64,000 nt of DNA, from the NCBI GenBank assembly GCA_026214975.1, contig JAOBSW010000317.1:1-64000 (forward strand), read 5' to 3'. This document shows, in pieces, positions 23,669 through 36,250 of this stretch. A program made the translations under genes and the position numbers. Numbering within the stretch: the stretch's first letter is position 1; each line of letters starts with the position of its first letter. Under the pieces are notes generated by a model. It was not told the origin of the DNA, ran no database searches, and saw only the letters and a program-made list of their open reading frames with translations. The stretch comes from Gentiana macrophylla (Eukaryota > Streptophyta > Magnoliopsida > Gentianales > Gentianaceae).

Positions 23669-24865
23669 ATGTATTATAACTCACAGATAAGAGTAATAAA
23701 ACATAATATCTAATAAGCATATCGTCCAAGTTATACATGTAGTTTGAAGTTATACATGCATGTGGGCCGATGAGTCATAATGAGAATGTTTGAGATTTGT
23801 TCATTTTTTGTGAACGGTCTCGTGAGTTGAATTTGAGGTCTAAGGGCTTTTTCATTAAAATGTAGTTTACCATGCATGTTCTAAACTAGGCCTATCAACG
23901 GGCTTTAATGGTGGGATGTGTACATTATTAGTTCACACATGTCAAAACTTTTTTAGTTATATATACGTGTAGCGTTTACGGACTCTAATAATGGATATCA
24001 GTGGTTATCTATCTTCCTCTATTCATATCCGTGCCCTTAGCTTCTAGGCTTTGAGTGTGAACTCATGTTCATACCCTTAGCTCACGGGCTCAAATAGCGA
24101 GTTCAAATCCAAGCCTTTAACTCACGAGCTCTAATATCGAGTTCATTTCGAGGCCCCCCCGTATCATGGAGACTCTAGTAATTGTGCTTGATATAGACAA
24201 ATATTTGAATAAGTTGGCACTTTTATGCTAGGGGGAAAAAAAAACACCATAATATCAAAGTTACAATCTTTTGTCTTGGCATTTTGTTTCTTGTACTTGT
24301 TCACTTCAGTTTGATTAAAGTGACCACTTGCAATTGTAAAATACTGCAACCAAAAAAATTACAAAGAGATCTTTCATATACTTCAAATCACAATTAATTA
24401 AATATGTCAATAATGTCATTAGTCACTTTCCCAACAGTTCATAGGGTAGTAGTAATAATTATAGAAATAGTTAATTGTTAAAGGCTTTGCCACAAAGTCT
24501 AGATTTCTTTTTTTAGAATTAATCAAATAAATAATTATTATATATTTATAGTAGTTGTGGGGTTAATTATTTTGTGTTGAAAGAGACTTTTTGGAAAATT
24601 TAATATAATTTTTAAGCTCTAGAGTGCAATCAACGCCAGTGTATCTAATGCATTATTAGTTTAATTTATGAATGATTGATTAGACATTATATACTAGCGA
24701 CAGTTTTATCTTCAAGTTAAGGTATTATATGAGTTCGATATTATTTATTGGCTTTTCTTGAAAGAAATGAATGTACGTTTTTGCAAACTGGATCGTCGAA
24801 ATATAAAAATCGATTTATAATATTTACGAACGAGACCGTGAAAAGTTTTTGGGTTGGAGTTTAAC

Positions 24866-24911
<46 letters not shown>

Positions 24912-25305
24912 GTGATTATAAGTAAAATTATATAAATGTCAACTTTCTATCTATAAAGCTTGGCCGGTGGGAATGTACCTACATTGCAATTAATTACAAG
25001 ATTATTACTAACGTACGTAACATGCATTGCTCGCTCATTCTCAAGGCTGATTTGATATGAGAGTGTTTTTCACATTAAACATGTTTTATATATATCAAGG
25101 GTGAGACTGAATTTCTTTTCGACATTTAACGTGCATATCATTCTAACCCTAAGCGAAGTCAAGAATTACATGTTATTCAAACCATGTTATAAAGCCGAAA
25201 CATTATATTTTCAGGACAAATGTTTGTTTTGAATAAAGAAACGTTGTTATGTATGTTTGAGAAACAAAACAGACCACTTTACATGCTGAAAAATTACGTT
25301 TTCTG
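23669..25305. other. Intergenic, with ATT microsatellite and small degenerate repeats
   Basis: No gene is seen. An (ATT)n microsatellite spans 24868-24911. Around 24030-24155 a phrase of about 50 bases ending CGAGTTCA recurs roughly three times. Confidence 0.55.
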
Positions 25306-25605
25306 CCCATATTCAAGTCAGAATATAACCACGGCGCCATGAAAATTTCGAAAACGTATCGGATCATTTTAAAGGCCGAACATGTAATATTTTTACGATG
25401 GCGTTCGGATCGAATAAATTTAAATTATTCACCGCATTTGCAATCTTATTTCAAGTTAGAATATAACCACGGCGTTAAAAAATTCAAAGCGTATCGGACC
25501 GTTTTAGATACCGAACATAGTGTTTTCCTGACCACGTTCAGGTCAAAATAAAATAATTTGTTCCGATCATATTTGGGTAGGTATAATTTTCAAAGTGCAT
25601 CGAAC
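25306..25605. repeat. Tandem repeat, about two and a half units of 130-140 bp
   Basis: TTCAAGTYAGAATATAACCACGGCG occurs at about 25313 and 25452, each followed by CGTATCGGAxC and xGCCGAACAT- or ACCGAACAT-like text. A third, partial unit with GATCATATTTGGGTAGGTATAA and GTGCATCGAAC follows near 25567. Confidence 0.75.
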
Positions 25606-25869
25606 TCAGTAGGAATGTAGAACGTAAATGAGAAAACTTTAAAGGTAAAATTGGAAATTCATTACTGTGTAATAATACAAACAACTATATGAAAAGACAT
25701 TTTCTTTGATATTTGTAAACAATAATTTAGAAATTAAAAAACAAACCCCATGTTTCTAATTAACTGACGAAGTTATAAAAAACACACTTAAATAATAAGG
25801 AGTTAATAAATTCAATAATAATTTAAATAATAATCTTACGAGCTCCACTCAAAAAAAAATCCTACAAGC

Positions 25870-25945
25870 AAAAATGCACAAGTTACGACATCGTTTTGAG
25901 GCTTTACACCTACACTGCACTCTACACTACTGTAGGGGATCAGGG
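25870..25945. repeat. Inverted copy of the GATCCCCT / AACGAYGTCGT module
   Basis: The plus strand reads ACGACATCGTTTTGAGGC, then CTGCACTCTACACTACTGTAGGGGATCAGGG, so on the minus strand GATCCCCTACAGTAG precedes the palindrome-like AAAACGATGTCGT. The same arrangement is at 16578 and, altered, near 29090. Confidence 0.5.
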
Positions 25946-25984
25946 CTCCCGTAACATTTAGATTAAAAAAAAATTTCAGCATCC

Positions 25985-26936
25985 ACCCACCTAGACCTGG
26001 CCAAACCAAACCGTAACCGCCGGTTGGAACCGGAACCGGCATTTTGGTCAACCGTCGGTTTGTGGAACCGCCGGTTGGACGGTTGGGGGCCGGTTGGGGA
26101 TTTTTGGAACCGGACCGGAACCGGAACTGGCGGTTGAACCGGCCCAACGGCTATAATTGCAGCGTTTTTTCTTTTCTTCCAAACACTTTAAAAAAATTCT
26201 ATAAATACTACCCCATTCCATTTCCAATTTCCTACACCAATCTCTTCGCTTTTATTTTTTTTATATGTGTTGTGCCTGCGACACGATTACATATAAAAGA
26301 TGCGTAGGAAACTGAATTACCGGTACAAACGTTGAAAATAACACAATTTACATATAAGAAAAATAACACAATATATCTCACGTAATATTTAATAAAACAA
26401 CATTTATAATCAACGTATACTTAAAACCGACTCTAAAAACTTATAAAAAAAACTATAAAAGGCTTACAAAAAAAAATAATAAAAAAAACTATAAAAGACT
26501 AAAAAAACAATAGAAACTACGTTCGCTTTGATTTTTTTATATGTGTTAATATCATAAATAGCGATTACATATAAAAACAGTAAGCAAACCGAATTACAGT
26601 ACAAACGTTGAAAAATAACACAATTTTTAAAAATAACATTATTTACATATAAATAAAATAACACAATATTAATATTATATTTAAAACCGAATAAAAAACT
26701 ATTTATAAAAAATATATATATTAGTATATTACATTCGCTTTAGTAATTATAGTGAAAAGAATTGTAATTTATTATGGTAGTGAAAATAATAAGTATTATA
26801 TGAAAATGTAAAAATAATAATAAATTTTAAAATCGTGGTCTGAACCGTGTGAATCGGAACCGGCTTGAACCGGCAACCGCCGGTTGAGGTTTATTCAACC
26901 AGCGGTTCAGTTCAACCACCGGCCCAAACCGGCAGA
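25985..26936. mobile_element. hAT-like non-autonomous relic with CCGGTT subterminal repeats
   Basis: Both ends (25985-26160 and 26835-26930) are dense in CCGGTT, AACCGG and ACCGCCGGTTG motifs in both orientations, as in subterminal regions of plant hAT elements. The left tip ACCTGGCCAAACC resembles hAT inverted termini. A TATA-like CTATAAATAC and pyrimidine-rich leader lie near 26198-26260, but no transposase follows. Inside, a segment of about 280 bp is duplicated in tandem (26240-26520 and 26521-26720). The right terminus is missing, possibly cut by the adjacent foldback element. Confidence 0.45.
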
Positions 26937-27200
26937 AAACCATCCACTTATCCATGTTCTATCCATGAAAACCACCCATTAATATATCTTGAACAACAAA
27001 TAACCATCCACTTTCCCTACATGAAAAATCATTTTTTGTATGGATGAAGAAATGCATATTAACCATTCACCATCCTTATGATTTATCCTTTTTTTTTGTT
27101 TAGTAGCTTTACATGATTATAATATCATCCAGTCCCTTTTGAATGGGGGGATAAAAAGTTTAAGTGAATGTTAACATGGATAGAATATGGATAAGTGGAG
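26937..27200. mobile_element. Small foldback/MITE-like element
   Basis: CATCCACTTATCCATGTTCT at 26941 continuing to ATCCATG is matched in reverse by CATGGATAGAATATGGATAAGTGGAG at 27175-27200. The arms of about 26 bp differ at one or two positions and enclose about 210 bp with no coding potential. No clear target duplication was found, so the family is open. Confidence 0.6.
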
Positions 27201-28890
27201 TTTTTTTATATATATATATTTTTTTTATCTTTTTATTTAGCGAGGAAAGACGAAGGTGATGATTTATTATTAGGGTCAGAGATGATGAGAATCGAACCTA
27301 GATTTTTCGCAGAAAGTGTAATTACGTGTATTACTAACCTAGATTCGATTCCCGGAGATAAGTGGTGATTGTTATATCAATCTTAATCCATCCATTTATG
27401 CCTATTCATCAAATGAATATCAATGGATGGACAGTGATAGTATATTTTATTGCATACTTACAATTGAGGTTACAAAATATATAAATACAAGAGAAACATC
27501 TTATTCAAAACGTCCCGTCAATTATGGGCATATAATAAGACCGAGAAAAACTCAACATTTGAAATAATATAAATGGAAATTGAGGTTTGAACCTATAATC
27601 TGCTACAAGTAACCACTTTCATGTATATCTCCTTCCGGACAATTTCCACGAGAAGGATCCCAAATCTATAAATGTCAGCTTTTCGTGTCAATTGGCCTCG
27701 AATGGCATACTCAGGAGTGAATTAAATTTTATATACTTCAACAAAATATCACTATATCTTAAGAGATTAAGTTGAGGCTTTAATGACATCACACTAAATC
27801 TATCATTGCCTTCAACTTTAAGGAAACCCCAGTAGTATATGTATATTCTTAAACATTAATTGCTATGATGCTTAAGGTAGAAGTAGTGTACGTGGTGCCT
27901 CTAAAGCACCCTTAAGTTGTTAGTAAAGATTTACATATAACTACAATATAGTATAGCAATCAATCAAACATGAATTAAATTGGATTTATATTTGCATGAT
28001 TAGAAAATGGAAATATAATAAAGTATACCCTAGAGTTTGCAATTCATAAAATGATAGTGTCTACTTTTAGCCGACCTCAAAGTATTATTTGTGCTAAGAA
28101 AAGCTCACTATTTGTGTGTTTCCATGACTTAGTAGTGAAGAAAAGCTCACTATTTGTGTATGTTATTTGCAGTTCTCAAGATACATATATTATGTCCACT
28201 AACTACATCCTTCAATAGTCATACACTTTCATCACGATGATAATGTATGTAGCTCACGAAGGTATGACTGAGTGATTAAAGATGGCCGTTGTTGTAATGG
28301 CATGTCTTGCCTTGAGCTATATGTGAGATTGTGATTCCGTAAAGAGACGATTCCTTCTAACAGTAAGATGTACAAATTAAACAACCTATTGTACACTAAG
28401 TCACAGAGGCATATATATCCTTCAATTTACATTATCAAGTTAGGGCCTTTTTAGTTGCATTCAACTTTTTATTTTTTTATTTTTTTATTTTTTTTGGCAA
28501 AGTATTGAGTAATGGATTTTCCCAATCATGGATTCAAAGGACAATCCAAAATGGGCTCCATATAAAGAGAAGATTTGTTCAAACATATAAAATGATTCTG
28601 TCCTTCAGATTGACAACCTCATTTCCTCAACATGTATACCCTACAACTATAAGGTCTCATTTCCCATTCAATCAATATTTTCACCTAAAAAGCTAAAATT
28701 AAAGCCACAAAAGTGAAATAGGCCAGCTAACTGTATTACACGTCCTGCAACCAACTGCTCTTGACCACTTATCATAGAAAGAAAAACCTAAAAAAGATGC
28801 CCCCAAGGCATAGCTAGCTAGCTTTGAAGGTTGTAACGGCAGTAATGGCAACTCCAACAAGGGGATCAAACACATAATTTGTACCTTATA
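27201..28890. other. Intergenic; holds a kinase exon relic and short repeats
   Basis: Apart from the kinase fragment listed separately there is no gene. AGAAAAGCTCACTATTTGTGT is repeated at about 28098 and 28140. At 27285-27350 GAATCGAACCTAGA and CTAGATTCGATTCCCG look tRNA-like, but no cloverleaf can be built. Confidence 0.45.
27618..27720 (-). pseudogene. Receptor-like kinase exon fragment (subdomains VIII-IX)
   Basis: The minus strand encodes TPEYAIRGQLTRKADIYRFG followed by ILLVEIVRKEIYM. This is the activation-loop end (APEYA) and the D-x-Y-S-F-G block of a plant Ser/Thr receptor-like kinase, closest in wording to cold-responsive protein kinase 1-type RLKs. The usual serine of DIYSFG is arginine here. 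No other kinase exon is found nearby, so it is an orphan exon, probably carried in by a duplication or transposon. Confidence 0.75.
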
Positions 28891-29084
28891 GGTTGGTACT
28901 TACATCTTCAATGGTGTAAAACAATGGGTATCAAAATAAGAGACAGTATTTGAAAGGGTCTCAAATATGAGACTTGTTGAAATACTATCCAAACAAGACA
29001 CGTACCGAGAGTGTTGTAGAATTTGTGATAAAAGGTGTGGACCCCACACATAAAGAGTTTGTCCCCGCACATGGAATTGAGATC

Positions 29085-29250
29085 GTCTGCCGTGAATCCG
29101 CCTCTGCCGTGTCTGCCGTGAAGTGAAACGGCGTCGTTTTGCCTCCACACGACGCCGTCCAAGTGTATCCGTCCTTGCCCTAATTTTAAGCTAGGACCAA
29201 AAGCAGCGTCGTCTCTCGCCAAAGCGACGCCGTTTTGGCGTCATGGCAGC
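29085..29250. repeat. GATCGTCTGCCGTG and AACGGCGTCGTTTT modules upstream of Harbinger ORF1
   Basis: TCTGCCGTG occurs several times (29087, 29108, 29251) together with AAACGGCGTCGTTTTG, ACGACGCCGTCC and GACGCCGTTTTGGCGTC. These short palindromes make the region CG-rich in an AT-rich setting. It lies directly before the ORF1 leader, so it may be promoter or subterminal sequence of the transposon. Confidence 0.55.
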
Positions 29251-29525
29251 GTCTGCCGTGAATGACCTCTGGCGAGAGGATCGACCTCCCACATGTCCCA
29301 TTATTTTATGTTTTGTCTTCACTTTTGTTCTCAGCGGCTTTCTTTTTTTTATTCTTTTGGTGGTATCAACACAATTTACAACAGTTGTTTTTTCTAAAAT
29401 ATTATTTTTTTACCAACATATTCTATATAAATACATTCACATATCATTTCATTTTTCACACAATCTCTCCATACTTCCTTTTCTAGATTTTTTCTCCAAT
29501 TATAATTTTTTCCATTGTTCAAATA

Positions 29526-30435
29526 ATGCCTCCTAAACCAAGATCGAAAGTTGGAAAACATGGGAAGACGAACTCCTTTGTGAAGCAAGGTTAATGTTTG
29601 CAAGCGATTCGAACAGGGGTCACCAAAGGATAATACATTGTGGAAAAAATTGTTAGTCATTATGAGAAAAATCGCCGGAAGGAAGTGTAAGCGAAACAAG
29701 GAAAGTTGCAATACCCGATGGAAAAAATTAGCAAAGAATGCATGGCTTATAGTGTTGCTTTAAGAAAGGCTGAAGCTGCTCATTCAAGTGGTCAAAACAA
29801 CACCGATACGGTATTTTACTTTTGTTATATTGTTGAATTTTACTTTTGTTTTTAATAGTCTTTATTTGGGTTTTAATTATTAACATTAGTTATACATTTT
29901 ACACATTTGAGACACTTTTAGCGGAATCTAATTATTTCAAGGCAACTAACAAACCTTGGAAGCTAAAACATTCTTTGGGCAATACTACAAAATGAGCCAA
30001 AATTTCAAAATCCTCTGAATTTGGATCCCCGATGAGACTTGATGTTGATGACACACATCGTTATGAGATTGGCCCTTCTTCATCCGGAAGGCTGCTGAGA
30101 GCAGGTGCAAAAAAGGCAAGGAGAAAGAATGATCAACCGATTGAGCGGTCAAAAGAAATGGGCGAGTACTTAGCATGGACAAAAGAACAAGAAATTGAAG
30201 CAAGAGCCATCAGGGCCAAAGAATTTGCAATAGTCGAGATGATCTTACCATGCAAGTGAATCAAATGATTACACCCCAAGAAAAAATTGTTTTGGGAGCG
30301 GAGACAAAAATTATTATGGATCGTGAATTGGCGGCGTACCACCGCCCATCCTCTCAACCGAGCTCGAACACGGCTAGGAATCTCTACGGGGAACCCAAAG
30401 ACACAAATTGGATACCTACGGGCGGTGATGATTAG
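29526..30435 (+). pseudogene. PIF/Harbinger ORF1 (Myb/trihelix DNA-binding accessory protein), frameshifted
   Basis: ATG at 29526 follows a TATA-like CTATATAAATAC near 29423 and a pyrimidine-rich leader. Pieces in shifting frames give WEDELLCEARL-like and VSHYEKNRRKEV text, RKAEAAHSSGQNNTDT (end of the Myb-like part), then after a likely intron (about 29811-29905) RPIERS-like and KEMGEYLAWTKEQEIEARAI, and finally NWIPTGGDD with a stop at 30435. In this family ORF1 binds DNA and helps the transposase. At least four frameshifts (near 29585, 29620, 29680 and 30240) make it non-functional. Confidence 0.72.
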
Positions 30436-30740
30436 GGTGTCTTATTTTCAGTTGTGTTGATTTCTATTTAATTTTAGTCGTGGGTCTTGTTTTATTTTCA
30501 GTGGTTTGGACCGCAGGGAACCGTAGCATGGGGGGACCTACAAATGAGTTTTAAGAACTCGTTACTGTCTTATTTTTTTTTATTACTTTCAGTCGCGTGT
30601 CTTGTTTTACTTTCAGTCGCGTGTCTTGTTTTACTTTCAGTTGTATGTGTGAAATAAACATTGTTTGCATTCCACTTTTCTTTTCTAGAAAACATTTTAA
30701 ACATTGCAAGTAATACAACATTTATTGTTACGAATATTGT

Positions 30741-31386
30741 TCAAGTTGACCCGTCTTCTTGCATCTTCTTGTTCCATAAGTGTTGTAGTAGGTCATCTTG
30801 CAAGATTTTCCAAATCACCGGGCATTTTGACCCTTGGTATCTATTCATGAATTCTCCCATATTGCGTATTCCACGGCGTTCCACGTCTGTTTCCATCGGT
30901 GGTCTCTCATAAATACGTGCTTTAGCTGGACGGGTCGGTATCTCATTCAGGTCAAGAGGCTCCATTTCATCTTTATCGCGTTCATCTTCGACTATCATGT
31001 TGTGCAAAATTACACAAGCCATCATGATATAGTGGAGATCCTCACTACTCACCCAGGCGGGACCCGACGATTGCCCAACGTGCTTGTAATATCCCGAATG
31101 CTCTCTCCACGTCCTTTCGAAATGCCTCTTGCATCTTTGCAAAATGTTGACGCTCTAGCGTACTTGGATTGGGTATTGTCTTAACAAATGTAGACCACTT
31201 GGGGTATATGCCATCAACTAAATAATAGCCTTGACCATAATGTCTTCCATTGACTACATAGTCAACTTGATGATTTATACCCATACATACATCATCAAAC
31301 AATGGTGACTTTGCAAGGACATTGAGATCATTGAGAGATCCCGGAAGTCCAAAGAAGGCATACCAAATCCATGTATCATAAGAAGC
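30741..31386 (-). pseudogene. PIF/Harbinger transposase, C-terminal part (DDE_Tnp_4)
   Basis: Read on the minus strand the piece starts SYDTWIWYAFFGLPGSLNDLNVL (second catalytic Asp in the NDLN block), then VNGRHYGQGYYLVDGIYPKW, KDVERAFGILQARWAIV (catalytic Glu), and after one frameshift near 31075 SEDLHYIMMACVILHNMIVEDE and a charged tail ending at a stop at 30741. These are standard blocks of plant Harbinger transposases, related to the domesticated ALP1 proteins. The matching N-terminal part is 9 kb away at 40171-40744. The 35-40 residues between, which carry the first catalytic Asp, are missing. Confidence 0.9.
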
Positions 31387-33194
31387 TATTAGGAAATCAC
31401 TAGTTTAACGCAGCAGAATTTAAAATTTGATTTCCTTTTCTAGATCGTTCTTCGGTTAATGCAATAAACACGTTAAGTAGTTTGACGGTTATACCTCAGA
31501 TGATCTATAAGATCGTCGCTTTGACCGTCAACGGAGAGTAGTTCGGCATAAGCCGCCCACAGCGTCCGGCCTCTATCGCTAATCCACACGAACCCCTTGC
31601 CGAAATCCTACTTGGATTGCTATCGGAAAAACTCCGGTTGCTAGACCGGCATTTTTCCTCCCTCACAAACTCACTATGGATTGCTCTCTATTTTACACAA
31701 GAACTATGAGCTCTTGCAATTGTGATGTATAAAAGAGCTTGACACCCACCTCTTATTTCTAGTTAAAAGTGGCGCCCCATATGTGTGTAGGAGAAGAAAA
31801 CATTTTCCCAATAAAATAAGGAAAATCAACTAGATTGATTTATCTATTTAATTATAATTTATTTTGTCAATATCTTATATTGAATATAATTATCTTATTA
31901 CCATAAATCTATTTTTCCAAAATCAATTAATATCTTGTATTAATATTATGGCAATCTAATTAATTAAAGTGCACAATCCAAGTGTATCTCATACACTTAA
32001 ATGTGGCGCCCCATGTGCCAAATAATTGGTTTCCGGAATATTCTTTAATTAATATAATTTGTATATAATTAATATCTTGTATTTATTCATAATAAATAAA
32101 TACCACCATATTAATTTACCACCATAACCTTTATAGTCTAGAGATAAACTTTCCTTATTTGGTTATCAACTATAACCGCATTTTAATCCGACTCGATGTT
32201 CATATGTGTGTGACCCGATAGGCTTCCGAATATATTGGCCGTAGACACAAAGTGCAATTTACTAAAATGCCCTTCATACCTAAGCGATCACGGGATAGCG
32301 TCACAGCAACACACCGTGACCCCCAATCATCGGAAGAGTCAAAAGCAATGACTACTACCTTTCATGTGAAGCAGTTACCGTGTAACTTACAATCCTACCG
32401 CTGAATTAATATCCATGCGATCGTATCTTGAGTGTCAATACATTGACGATCGTATCTTATAATCTGGATATCATGCTCTCTCGGAATAACACATTTACTC
32501 CCACTTTGCAAAGATTCTTGAGAGCTAGACATTCCTTATAAGAAGGCCATTTCGGATATTCGATCCCAATCATAGGATACGCGATTCCCGGACGACCAAG
32601 CATGTATACTCCGCATGCTTCAATATCATACCCAATCACTACCGCATGACCGCCCCGTGGTTAGGAGAAATCTCAATAGTGTCAAAGCATGACAATCCAC
32701 ACCGTGATGCCATGAAGACTCGGTCAAAGGATAATTACACAACCGCCACATAGTGTGACACTTAATGTAAGTGGGTCGGTCTAACGTCGCATTCTCAATA
32801 CCGTCCACGTCACGGTCCAAGTGTCCCTACACTTCGATAAGCGAGATCAATCCTATCTTCTAAAGATAGAAGACATCCAATACGTGCTAGTCTGATTATA
32901 CTATCAATGTCCCGTTTGATAATATGTAAGACTAGAGACATTTAAGTACCAACCTTGTTATAGTGATTAGAGATCTCATCAACCATAATCACTATCATGG
33001 TTTCTCTATCACATATTGATACTAGGGACGTTACTATATATATACAACAAATAGTATGAAGATAAACAATATATAATAACATAAGTGCTTTTATTAATCA
33101 TAATAAAGTTATTACATGAACTAAATAGACTGTAAATGACCCGACCCTGTTGGATCCGGTCCAACCCGATTGGGTTTAGGACACATTTCCAACA
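31387..33194 (-). repeat. 3' LTR of the third copia element (1808 bp)
   Basis: Starts TATTAGGAAATC (first G decayed from TG) and ends TTTCCAACA. It is followed inward by ATCTCCCACTTGG, which on the minus strand is the purine tract CCAAGTGGGAGAT. It matches the right LTR up to the break and also the solo LTR at 20234-22202. Confidence 0.93.
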
Positions 33195-36100
33195 ATCTCC
33201 CACTTGGCCTAAGGCCAATCACCCATATGCCTAAGCCCGTGCAAGTGAACATGTTTCTCATGATTAGCTTGAGACAATGCCTTGGTTAACGGATCAGCTA
33301 TTTTATCATCCGTGTGGACTTTCTCTATCTTTACATCTTCTCCATCTCTTATCTCTACAATCAAGTGATAGCGCCGTAGCACATGTTTGGACTTGATGAG
33401 ACCTTGGTTCCTTCGCCGAGATATCGCTCCATTATTATCACGATGCTGGAGAGCCTTTGGACCTTGATGGAGGAACCACACCAAGTTGATAATGAACTTC
33501 TTCATCAAAATGCTTCATTTGCCGCCTACGAGGCTTATGTATTCGGCTTCCATTGTAGAGTCTGCGGTAGTCTCTGCTTGGAACTCTTCCAGCTCATTTT
33601 GCTCCGCCGTTAAGTGTGAAAACAAATCCAGTTGCGACTTATAGTCGTCGCTTGTCGATTTGAGGCGGCATATGTATAACATCGTAATACTAAATCATCA
33701 TTCCGAAAACCAGGAACATATCACAAATGCGTCTCAAGTACTTGAGGATATTCTTGGCGACAATCGGTGACCATCACTGGATTGGGTGTACCTACTAGTC
33801 ATACTAAGAGAGTGCGAGACATACGGTCTTGTGCATAACATGGCATACATGATAGACCCGATTGCCGAAGCATAAGAGATCTTACTCATCTGTGCCATTT
33901 CCTCCTCTGTCTTGGGACTCATTCCCTTTGACAGGTAGACCCCATGTGACATGGGTAGCAATCCTCTCTTGGACTGCTCCATGCTGAATCTCTTCATCAT
34001 CTTGTCTATATAGGTGGACTATGACAGACCAAGCAACCTTTTAGATCTATCTCTATAGATCTTTATTCCTAGAATATAATTTGCCTCACCTTGAGTCCTT
34101 CATTGAGAAGTTCTTGGATAACCAAGCTTTATTTGTTGTAACATAGGCACATCATTCCCTATGAGCAATATGTCATCTACACATAATGCACTAGGAACAC
34201 AATGGCACTCCCACTAACCTTCTTGTAAACACGGGGCTCATCTTCGTTCTTGATGAAATCAAACTCTGTTTGATTATCTCATCAAAGTGAAGATTCCAAC
34301 TCGAGAAGCTTGCTTTAATCCACAAATGGATCTTTGCGGTTCACACACCATCCTGGCGTCATTGGTTGTGAAACCCTCAAGGCATGTCATATACACTTCC
34401 TCAGGCAGGTTTCCGTTAAGGAAAATTTGTTTTCACATCCATCTGCGATTTACGTAATCATGGTATCTTTGCAATAGCGAGCAAAATTCTAATGGATTTT
34501 AACATGGCAGCGAGCGAAAGGTTTCGTCATAGTCAACTCCTTGTCTTTGCTTATAACCTTTTGCCACTAACCTAGCCTTGTAGGTAGTCATGTTACCGTC
34601 CATGTCGATCTTTCTCTTGAAGACCCATTTACACCCAATAGGAACTATTCGCCAGGTGGATCAACCAAGTTCCAAACTTGGTTGTCTTTCATGGATTCCA
34701 TTCGAAATTCATGGCTTCCAGACCATTTCTCTTTGTCATGCCTTAATAGCACTTCCTCATAAGTTCTAGGGTCCTCATCTTTCATGAGATACACGCCAGT
34801 ATACCTTTCGGGTTCACGGCGTTCCTTGGTGGATCTTCAAGGTGATAGTGTGTCCACGGTAGAGGCCGGCGTCACATCACTGTGCGGCAAGTCCTCTACT
34901 TCCATCAACTGACTGTTATCCGTAAGTGGTTCTCGAATTTCTTCAAGATCAATTTTACTCCCACTGACCCTATCCAGAATAAAGTCTTTCTCTAGAAAGT
35001 GGCCAGTCCTGGCAACAAACACCTTTTGTTCCTCAGGATGGTAAAATTGGTATCCTCTAGTTTCTCTAGGATATCCCACAAATAGACATTTGTCAGATCT
35101 AGCTTCTAATTTGTCAGGCATCATCCGCTTCACGTAAGTGTGACAACCCCAAGGTTTAAGATATGCTAGACTCGGTTTCCTCTTATGCCATACCTCGTAT
35201 GGTGTGGAATCAACCGTCTTTGATGGAACTCGGTTCGATGTATAGGATCACGGTTTTAGAGCATACCCCCAAAGCGATTTTGGAAGAAGCTGCGTAGCTC
35301 ATCATGGATCGCACCATGTCTAACAAGGTGCGGTTCCTCCTCTCTCGAACACGCCATTCATTTGCGGCGTCCGGGAGAAGTCCATTCGAGTAGAATCTCA
35401 TTCTCCCTCAAATAGTCTTGAAACTCTCCATCTAGATATTCTCCACCTCGATCGGATCGAAGTGTTTTGATTTCTTTACCTAGTTGTTTCTCCACTTCAT
35501 ACGAATTCTTTGAAATTTTTGAAGGCTTAGGACTTATACTTCATTAAGTAGATATAACCATAGTGAGAATGGTCATCGGTGAAAGTGATAAAATAAAGTA
35601 CCCTCTTTGGCTTGAATCGACATTGGGCCACACACATCGGTATGTATGAGCTCAAGCAATTCATTGGATCTTATCCACTTTGCCCTAAAAGCGACTTTGT
35701 CATCTTGCCAAGTAAACAAGCTTCACATGTGTCAAGCGATTAAATGGCGAATTGATCCAACATTCCATCTTTATGGAGTTTGAAAATGCGATTCTTATTT
35801 ATATGGCCAAGTCTACAATGCCATAAGTAGGATTCATTCAAGTCATTTGTTTTGGCTTTCTTGTTATTTATATTAAATCGTCAACATTCATATCTAATAT
35901 GTAGAGACCATTGCTAAGTATGCGATGTACCATAAAAGATTCCATCACGTGAAAAGAACAACATTTATTCTCAAGCGTAAATGAAAAACCATCAACATCT
36001 AATGCGGAAATGGAAATAATACTCTTCGTGAAGCGAGGAACAAAATAACGATTACTAAGTTCAAGTACTAGCCCTTTGGGCAATGAAAGAAAATAAACTC

Positions 36101-36250
36101 CTACGGCTAGCGCTGGCAGGCTTGATCCATTTCCAGCGCGTGTAGGTCCACCTCTCCTTTCTTGAGATCTACAGCTCTTCTTAGTGCTGCATATTCGTAC
36201 AAATATGAGAACCACAACCGATATCTAATACCCGGTGGTTAGACTTAGAA
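33195..36250 (-). pseudogene. Broken pol region of the third copia element
   Basis: RNase H tail: KVHTDDKIADPLTKALSQ at 33209-33508. RT: CVDDILLIGNDVPMLQQ near 34115-34195, a variant of the YVDD box, with ISYASAIGSIMYAMLCTRPY at 33734-34000 downstream in the gene. Integrase: ITFTDDHSHYGYIYLMKYK near 35530-35600, DRGGEYLDGEFQDYL near 35390-35450, and the C-terminal SDKCLFVGYPRETRGYQFY at 34837-35133. Protease: DIGCGSHICTN near 36185-36245, in which the usual Thr after the catalytic Asp is Ile. Frequent one- and two-base indels break every frame. Confidence 0.88.

Noticed and set aside
27285..27350. tRNA-like GAATCGAACC / TTCGATTCCC text
   Set aside because: The halves are in opposite orientation and no acceptor or anticodon stem can be built.
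28800..28890. Minus-strand frame ending PLVGVAITAVTTFKAS then stop
   Set aside because: It reads like a protein C-terminus, but only about 20 residues are open, no upstream exon was found and I recognise no family.
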